Of a stretch of DNA of 64,000 nucleotides, positions 59,497 through 64,000 are shown in pieces (position 1 is the stretch's first letter; every line of letters begins with the position of its first letter). The notes beneath the pieces were generated by a model that searched no databases, was not told the DNA's origin, and worked only from the letters and a program-made list of their open reading frames with translations. This stretch comes from Quercus robur (Eukaryota > Streptophyta > Magnoliopsida > Fagales > Fagaceae), in assembly GCF_932294415.1 (NCBI RefSeq), contig NC_065538.1, positions 76,893,834 through 76,957,833 on the forward strand, read 5' to 3'. The position numbers were made by a program, and so were the translations under genes.

Positions 59497-61239
59497 TACA
59501 AATTTGGCGAAAAACACATTTTAGTCCCTATATTTTCAGGCGATTCTCATTTTAGTCCATACATTTTATTTTTACCTCTTTTAGTCCCTATCCTGAAAAA
59601 CACTTCCCGTTTTGGGCCCTACCATTACTCATTTAACAGAAATATCATACGTGGCAAACGGTCCAACAGTAAATGCTGACGTTTCCATTAAAATAATATA
59701 AAAAAAATATTTGCATTTTTAAAAATGCCATGTCATCAATTTAATTTTTAAAAAAAGCCACATCAGATAAAAATAATATAAAAATTTCTAACCTAATTAT
59801 TTTTTAAAAAAAGAAAAGAAATTAGTTAAATTAATATTTTTTTTCCTTCTTTTTGGAAGAACATGAAGAACTCAAACTATGTGTTCTTCATTTTTCTTCC
59901 CCAACTAAGCTTGCCCAAAAAATTAAAAATTTACTTTTCTTTTCTTGCATTTTCTTAGCAACAAAAACCATAAAATCACTCAGATTTACAAAATAAAAAG
60001 ATATGCCCATAAAAATTTACAAAACACAAACATTCAACAAGATTTTCTTATGCTTTGAAGCCAAACACAAAAAATACAAAATTCAAACCTAGATTTTCGG
60101 CCTCCATGCACAACCAAACCCAGCGAAGCCTGAATAAGATCTTTAAAGAAAGCGTACACCTGATTCCACTTTGGATTCGAAATCTTCTCCAAATGAGTAG
60201 TCAATTTGGATTCAAACAACATACACCACAAACCCACAAACCCAAAAATCAACATACACCATAAACCTAGATCAACAAAAGTCACAACCCACAAACCCAC
60301 CATCGGAATACATATTTCCACCACGATCTACACCACTGAGCTGAGAGATAGAGAGATGAAAGAGAGAGACTTATTGATCTGGGATAGAGAGACAATGATA
60401 TGTGAGTTAGAGAGAGTTTGAGCTATTTGGGTCTAAGTTTGAGAGAATTGTGAGAGAGAGCGTACGTCGTTCAGAGAAAGAAAAGAAGAGAACCACCGCT
60501 GGTTGTGGTGGTGGCAGTAATGGCAATGAGTAGAGGAGGCTGGCCATGGAGTTTGAAAGAGTTGTGAGAGTTTTGGAAGAGAGAGGAAGGTTTGAGATTT
60601 AGAAGTGAGGGGAACCGGTTTGATAAGGTAGTGTTGGGGTTTGAAGGTTTTCTTTTGAGTGTGTGAAAATTTTTTGGGTTTGTGAATGAGAATTTTTTGG
60701 GTTTGGATGCCAAGAAAATACATGAAAAAAAAAAAGAAAAAAAGAAAAGGGAAGAAAATAAGGATTAATTTGCTAAGAATATGAGTCAATCTTTTGGGGA
60801 AGAACACAAAGAACATGATGATGTTCTTCCAAAAATGAAGAACACATAGTTCTGAGTTCTTCATGTTCTTCCAAAAAAAAGGAAAAAAAAAAAAATTAAT
60901 TTAACTAATTTCTTTTCTTTTAAAAAAAAAAAAATAATTAGGTTAGAAATTTTTATATTATTTTTATTTGATGTGGCTTTTTAAAAAAATTAAATTGCTG
61001 ACGTTGCATTTTTAAAAATGCAAATATTTTTTTTAAATATTATTTTAATAGACACGTCAGCATTTACTGTTAAACTATTTGCCATGTAGGATATTTTTGT
61101 TAAATGAGTAACAGTAGGAACCAAAATAGGAAGTGTTTTTTAGGATAGGGACTAAAAACGGTAAAAATAAAATGTAGAAACTAAAATAGGAATCGCTTGA
61201 AAATGTAGGGATTAAAATGTGCTTTTCGCCTACAAATTT
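59497..61239. mobile_element. Long-TIR Mutator-like element, non-autonomous (1,725 bp)
   Basis: The element (59506-61230) is flanked by a perfect 9-bp duplication, tacaaattt (59497-59505 and 61231-61239). The undisturbed site is visible in sister repeat units (gaatattacaaaatttac). The terminal inverted repeats are about 400 bp each (59506-59905 and about 60805-61230), starting ggcgaaaaacacattttag on the left and ggcgaaaagcacattttaa on the right (reverse complement). A 9-bp duplication with long TIRs fits a Mutator-like element. The core (about 59930-60740) has no transposase; it contains AG tracts and a GC-richer segment (ccaccgctggttgtggtgg). Confidence 0.85.
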
Positions 61240-61409
61240 TACTACATAAATTTTATATATTGGTGTATCATCAATTAAATAAAAATTAATTCAAACATTC
61301 ATTCAATATGGGTTCAACTGATACTAATTACATTCATTGTCATATTAATTTTTAAGTTTTTTATGGTAAAATTTTCAATAATTTTAGGATTTTCTTAAAT
61401 TGAGTAAAT

Positions 61410-61563
61410 AAATATTCATTTACGTATTTTTAATAGTGTGGTTAGAATATCTATGAATTACAGGTGTGGCATATCGAACATCTTCCTTTACCTCCACCCC
61501 TTCGAGTACTTTACCAGGAAGTAACCACCGTGCCAAAATTATTCGTGACAAATATTCATTTAC
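61410..61563. other. 126-bp insert flanked by 14-bp direct repeats
   Basis: Within the fifth array unit, aaatattcatttac occurs twice (61410-61423 and 61550-61563), where sister units have the corresponding sequence once. Between the copies lie 126 bp (61424-61549) with a base composition unlike the array (gtggcatatcgaacatc, cctccaccccttcgag). It has no tail and no inverted ends. One minus-strand frame is open throughout but matches nothing I know. Confidence 0.7.
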
Positions 61564-61825
61564 TCTTCAACCAAGAAAAGTAAGTACTATAAAGGTGATA
61601 TGATAGTATTCCTCTTTCTCTTTGGGTTTTGTTTTGGGGGGGGGGGGGTGTGTTGGTTGATGGTAGGTATACAATGTACAGTTCTCGAAATTTTATGTAA
61701 GAAATAATATTTAGATACTTGAGATATTATAAAATTTACTGTATAAATTTTGTAAAATGGTGTGTTATGAATCATATAAAAATTAAAGTGATACTAATCC
61801 TATTCACTGTCACATTAATTTTTGA

Positions 61826-61869
<44 letters not shown>

Positions 61870-61930
61870 AGTAAAATTTGTAATCTTTTAGCATTTTTCT
61901 TACCACTGGTAAAATAAATATTCATTTACA

Positions 61931-62339
61931 CTTTTCTGGCACGTCTTTGAAGAACCGATGTCTATCTTTTTTTTTTTTGATAAGCAACGTACAGATGCCT
62001 ATCTCCCTCGCACTTCAGCTTGCTAATTTAAGAATGTAGGGCTTCTACAAGTATCCATTCATATATTTTGTGTATTAGGAGTGTACTGGGAGGCCATAAC
62101 AAAATGGTGCTTGAGAATGTCAGTTATTGTGTGGGTGAAGAATCTTGTCGAACAATATGGGGTATTGTAGTATATGTCCTTATGATAACGCTCCTAACAG
62201 CCTTAATTTCTAACAGTCTTCGGTTCATGGAGGCGTCGTAGCCGCAGTTTGAAGCTCAAATATTCGATATGGCATCTTATCTTCTGTTTACGTACCTGAT
62301 AAATTAAACCATGGGCCTGATGAAGTCGTCAGGATGCGG
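61931..62339. other. Intergenic DNA, no gene seen
   Basis: Unassigned sequence between the repeat array and the DUF4220 relic. Its right end may belong to the relic's upstream part (gtttacgtacctgataaatt), but I could not confirm this. Confidence 0.35.
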
Positions 62340-62948
62340 TTATGAATTTTTTGCAGTCTGGGAGATGTTTTTGGTTATTTTCCATGGTAGCGCTAATTGT
62401 ATCTCCGCCTACAGCCTTGAAGACAGTGAGAATCGGAAGATATAAAACTTGCAACTTTTGGTTCTATATTTTTGGGTGGCCTTGCAGCAACTTATGTCTC
62501 ATCCTGCTAATAGTTTATTGGTACTGCTTTCTGTCCTCTTTGTTTTTCTTTGTTTAGAACAGTAGCAAGAAGTAAAGCTTTGACCATGGCTAGCAGATCA
62601 TACGGTTTGCTGAGAAGCACCAAACTGATTGCAGACTTCATGGAAGATGAGAGCAATGAAGATGAAGCGAATCCTACTTGCATGAAAGGCTAAAAGTACT
62701 TGGTGAAAGAGAAAAAGAAGGCAAAGGTAAAAGTTGCGCCACGCTACCAAATGCGGTTGGAGACTACAGATCTGAAGTCGTTACTCGTTACCATTGATAT
62801 GATCTGGCAATGCAATGGGAGACTCTTAAGCTCCGCTAGAGATCCAGACGGACGACACAAGGATATTTGCCTTTCATATGCACTGTATAGAAAGATCCTA
62901 GCTGAAGACATGGAAGTTTGTTTGGTAAAAAACCTAGGGAGGATTTAA
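62340..62948 (+). pseudogene. DUF4220/DUF594 family gene relic
   Basis: Three pieces in order recall the plant DUF4220-DUF594 membrane protein family, whose biochemical role is not known. Near 62380-62440 a frame reads ISAYSLEDSEN, like the family's ITAFSLEDNE. At 62560-62690, RTVARSKALTMASRSYGL corresponds to the family's ERT.AL..AS segment. At 62700-62948, VTIDMIWQCNGRLLSS followed by DPDGRHKDICLSYALYR corresponds to the DUF594 domain, usually VTVDTVWQC..LL and ..LKDICLSFALF. In-frame stops separate the pieces (for example after ENRKI and after CMKG), and the usual C-terminus is missing after LGRI. The match is from memory of family consensus, so the assignment is moderate. Confidence 0.55.
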
Positions 62949-64000
62949 CTTAGCTATTCTCAAGATAAAACAAATCCACTATGAAAGAATTGAAGTTTAC
63001 ACAATAGAGACTTAGACCACTAACATTATATTGCTACCTTGAGTAGGAAACTTACTACCACGAGCATGTGACAACTCCGAGTCTACGAACTACTTCTTTC
63101 TTGGATTTACAGCAAGTACAAGCACTCCTGCTTGTGTATCTTTAAGCTCTTGAATCAGCAACTGAATTGATCACTAAGCTCTCGACATCAATTTTGAGAT
63201 TGGAAAACCTAAGTGTGTATGAAAGCAAATATCTCTAGATCTCACAAGAGATTTACACACACAGCATAAAGAGCAACCTTAAAAAATGGTTAGAGTTTTT
63301 TCTTTTATATTTAAGGCAAAACATAAAACCTTACAGGTCAAATGGGCTTAGGCTGAGTTGGAAAAATTCTGCAGAAAAACAATCTGCATGAGCTTTGATC
63401 GATCGAGTCTAATTCTCGATCAATCGAGCCAGGTAGATTTACACAGTAAATCCTGCAGTACACTCGATTTCAACTTTACACTTAAACACACTTTGAGCAA
63501 GTCTAAAAAAAGACTAAATGTTTTGATTATGGTTTGTCAACATTACAAATTGAAATTCTAATATATTAGTTCCTGATTCCTTAGAACCCAACACTCTTTA
63601 TCACACATTATGTCACATAATTTATGTGGTATTAATTTACTATTATATAGTTGTAAAAAGTTATGGAAATGGACATATACGAATTCATTAATATATATTT
63701 AACAGAAAATATTAAATTTGGGCATGTTTCATCACGTTTATATATATAATGGAAACCGGAACAATACACTAAAATATATGAGTATCAAAATATTTTCTCT
63801 TAATCGACAAATTGAAACAAGGTTCAAAACAGTATTCAAAACAATAATTTTAAAATTTCAAAACAAAGTTACTTTTAAATTTTTAATTTTATTCTATTTC
63901 TTTTTTCTTTTTCTTTTTTCCTATTCTCCATATTAACGTGTATAATGTTGTGGGCCTTAAGCCCAACTAAATTACTTGTATAACACAAATTCTTGTACTA
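62949..64000. other. Intergenic DNA, possible LTR-like repeat
   Basis: No gene is seen. The part at about 63190-63590 contains the palindromic run gatcgatcgagt and ctcgatcaatcgagcc, and ends ..ccttagaacccaacac. This resembles LTR or leader sequences of plant retroelements, but neither a partner LTR nor coding sequence is in the window. Confidence 0.35.

Larger units (their letters stand above)
56950..61930. repeat. Tandem array of roughly 570-615-bp AT-rich units
   Basis: About six direct copies occur: 56955-57420, 57421-57990, 57991-58576, 58577-59188, 59189-59505 continuing at 61240-61435, and a degenerate copy at 61564-61930. Each unit has, in order, an AG microsatellite, gaatgagagaat..agaag, a run tattacacacacttt, ..atgacttcaagttatgat.., aacttgagattttggtaag, gatgtttggaatattac, caatcaaataaaaatta, and ttcaaccaagaaaagtaagta. 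The AG tracts of 15-35 bp recur at the same place in each unit. Short frames recur between units but are Ile/Phe/Lys-rich and differ by indels, so the array is taken as non-coding. Confidence 0.85.

Noticed and set aside
60433-60864. Minus-strand frame of 143 codons in the long-TIR MULE core
   Set aside because: It includes poly-Phe from a T run and extends into the TIR, with no transposase or known domain.

Overview
This is nuclear DNA from a dicot plant, most likely a woody species. The signs are intron-bearing plant genes (XTH, CRIPT, eIF1, R3-MYB, polyubiquitin), AT-rich intergenic DNA, and nested plant transposons (Tat-type Ty3/Gypsy, MULEs, hAT and Harbinger-like MITEs, tRNA-derived SINEs). 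I suspect Fagales/Fagaceae from the general look of the repeats, but this was not tested. The window holds five host genes that look intact, each modelled exon by exon with GT-AG borders and consistent phase: an XTH8-like cell-wall enzyme (2344-4018, +), CRIPT (7968-10284, +), a CPC/ETC/TCL-type R3-MYB repressor (19682-20385, -), translation factor eIF1/SUI1 (22994-23885, -) and a four-unit polyubiquitin gene (52992-53912, -, with a 5'UTR intron and TATA box). Relics of two further coding families are a promoterless, stop-containing second polyubiquitin copy (44749-45669) and a decayed DUF4220/DUF594 gene (about 62340-62948). Layout from left to right. 1-7.9 kb: XTH and AT-rich spacer with a foldback MITE and a direct repeat. 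8-10.3 kb: CRIPT, with a MITE in its third intron. 11.2-15.9 kb: a Mutator-like element with about 300-bp TIRs and a decayed FAR1/FRS-type transposase. 16-25 kb: a SINE with perfect target-site duplications, a possible LTR relic, R3-MYB, a small hAT MITE and eIF1. 25.3-28.8 kb: a four-unit tandem array, one unit split by a Harbinger-like element (TAA duplication) and another by a second SINE (18-bp duplication). 29.9-32.4 kb: a cluster of related inverted-repeat elements with GC-rich cores. 33.07-42.93 kb: a complete-ended but broken Tat-lineage Gypsy element with 477-bp LTRs, an ACAAT target duplication and an antisense gene on the opposite strand. 42.9-53.9 kb: UBQ flank, UBQ pseudogene, a truncated second copy of the same retroelement, the UBQ flank again, and the intact UBQ. 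56.9-61.9 kb: an array of about 570-bp AT-rich repeats, interrupted by a 1.7-kb MULE with a 9-bp duplication and by a 126-bp insert with a 14-bp duplication. 62.3-64 kb: the DUF4220/DUF594 relic and unassigned DNA. The most striking event is an 8.24-kb head-to-tail tandem duplication. A Tat element first inserted about 1.8 kb downstream of the polyubiquitin gene. Later a segment running from the element's integrase through gag, LTR and UBQ flank to the UBQ start codon was duplicated, with filler DNA at the junction. The downstream UBQ copy lost its promoter and 5'UTR and has decayed, while the upstream copy stays intact. LTR comparisons by eye agree with this order: about 19 differences in 477 bp between the element's own LTRs, but about 11 between the duplicated LTRs. 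All counts and alignments here were made by eye.
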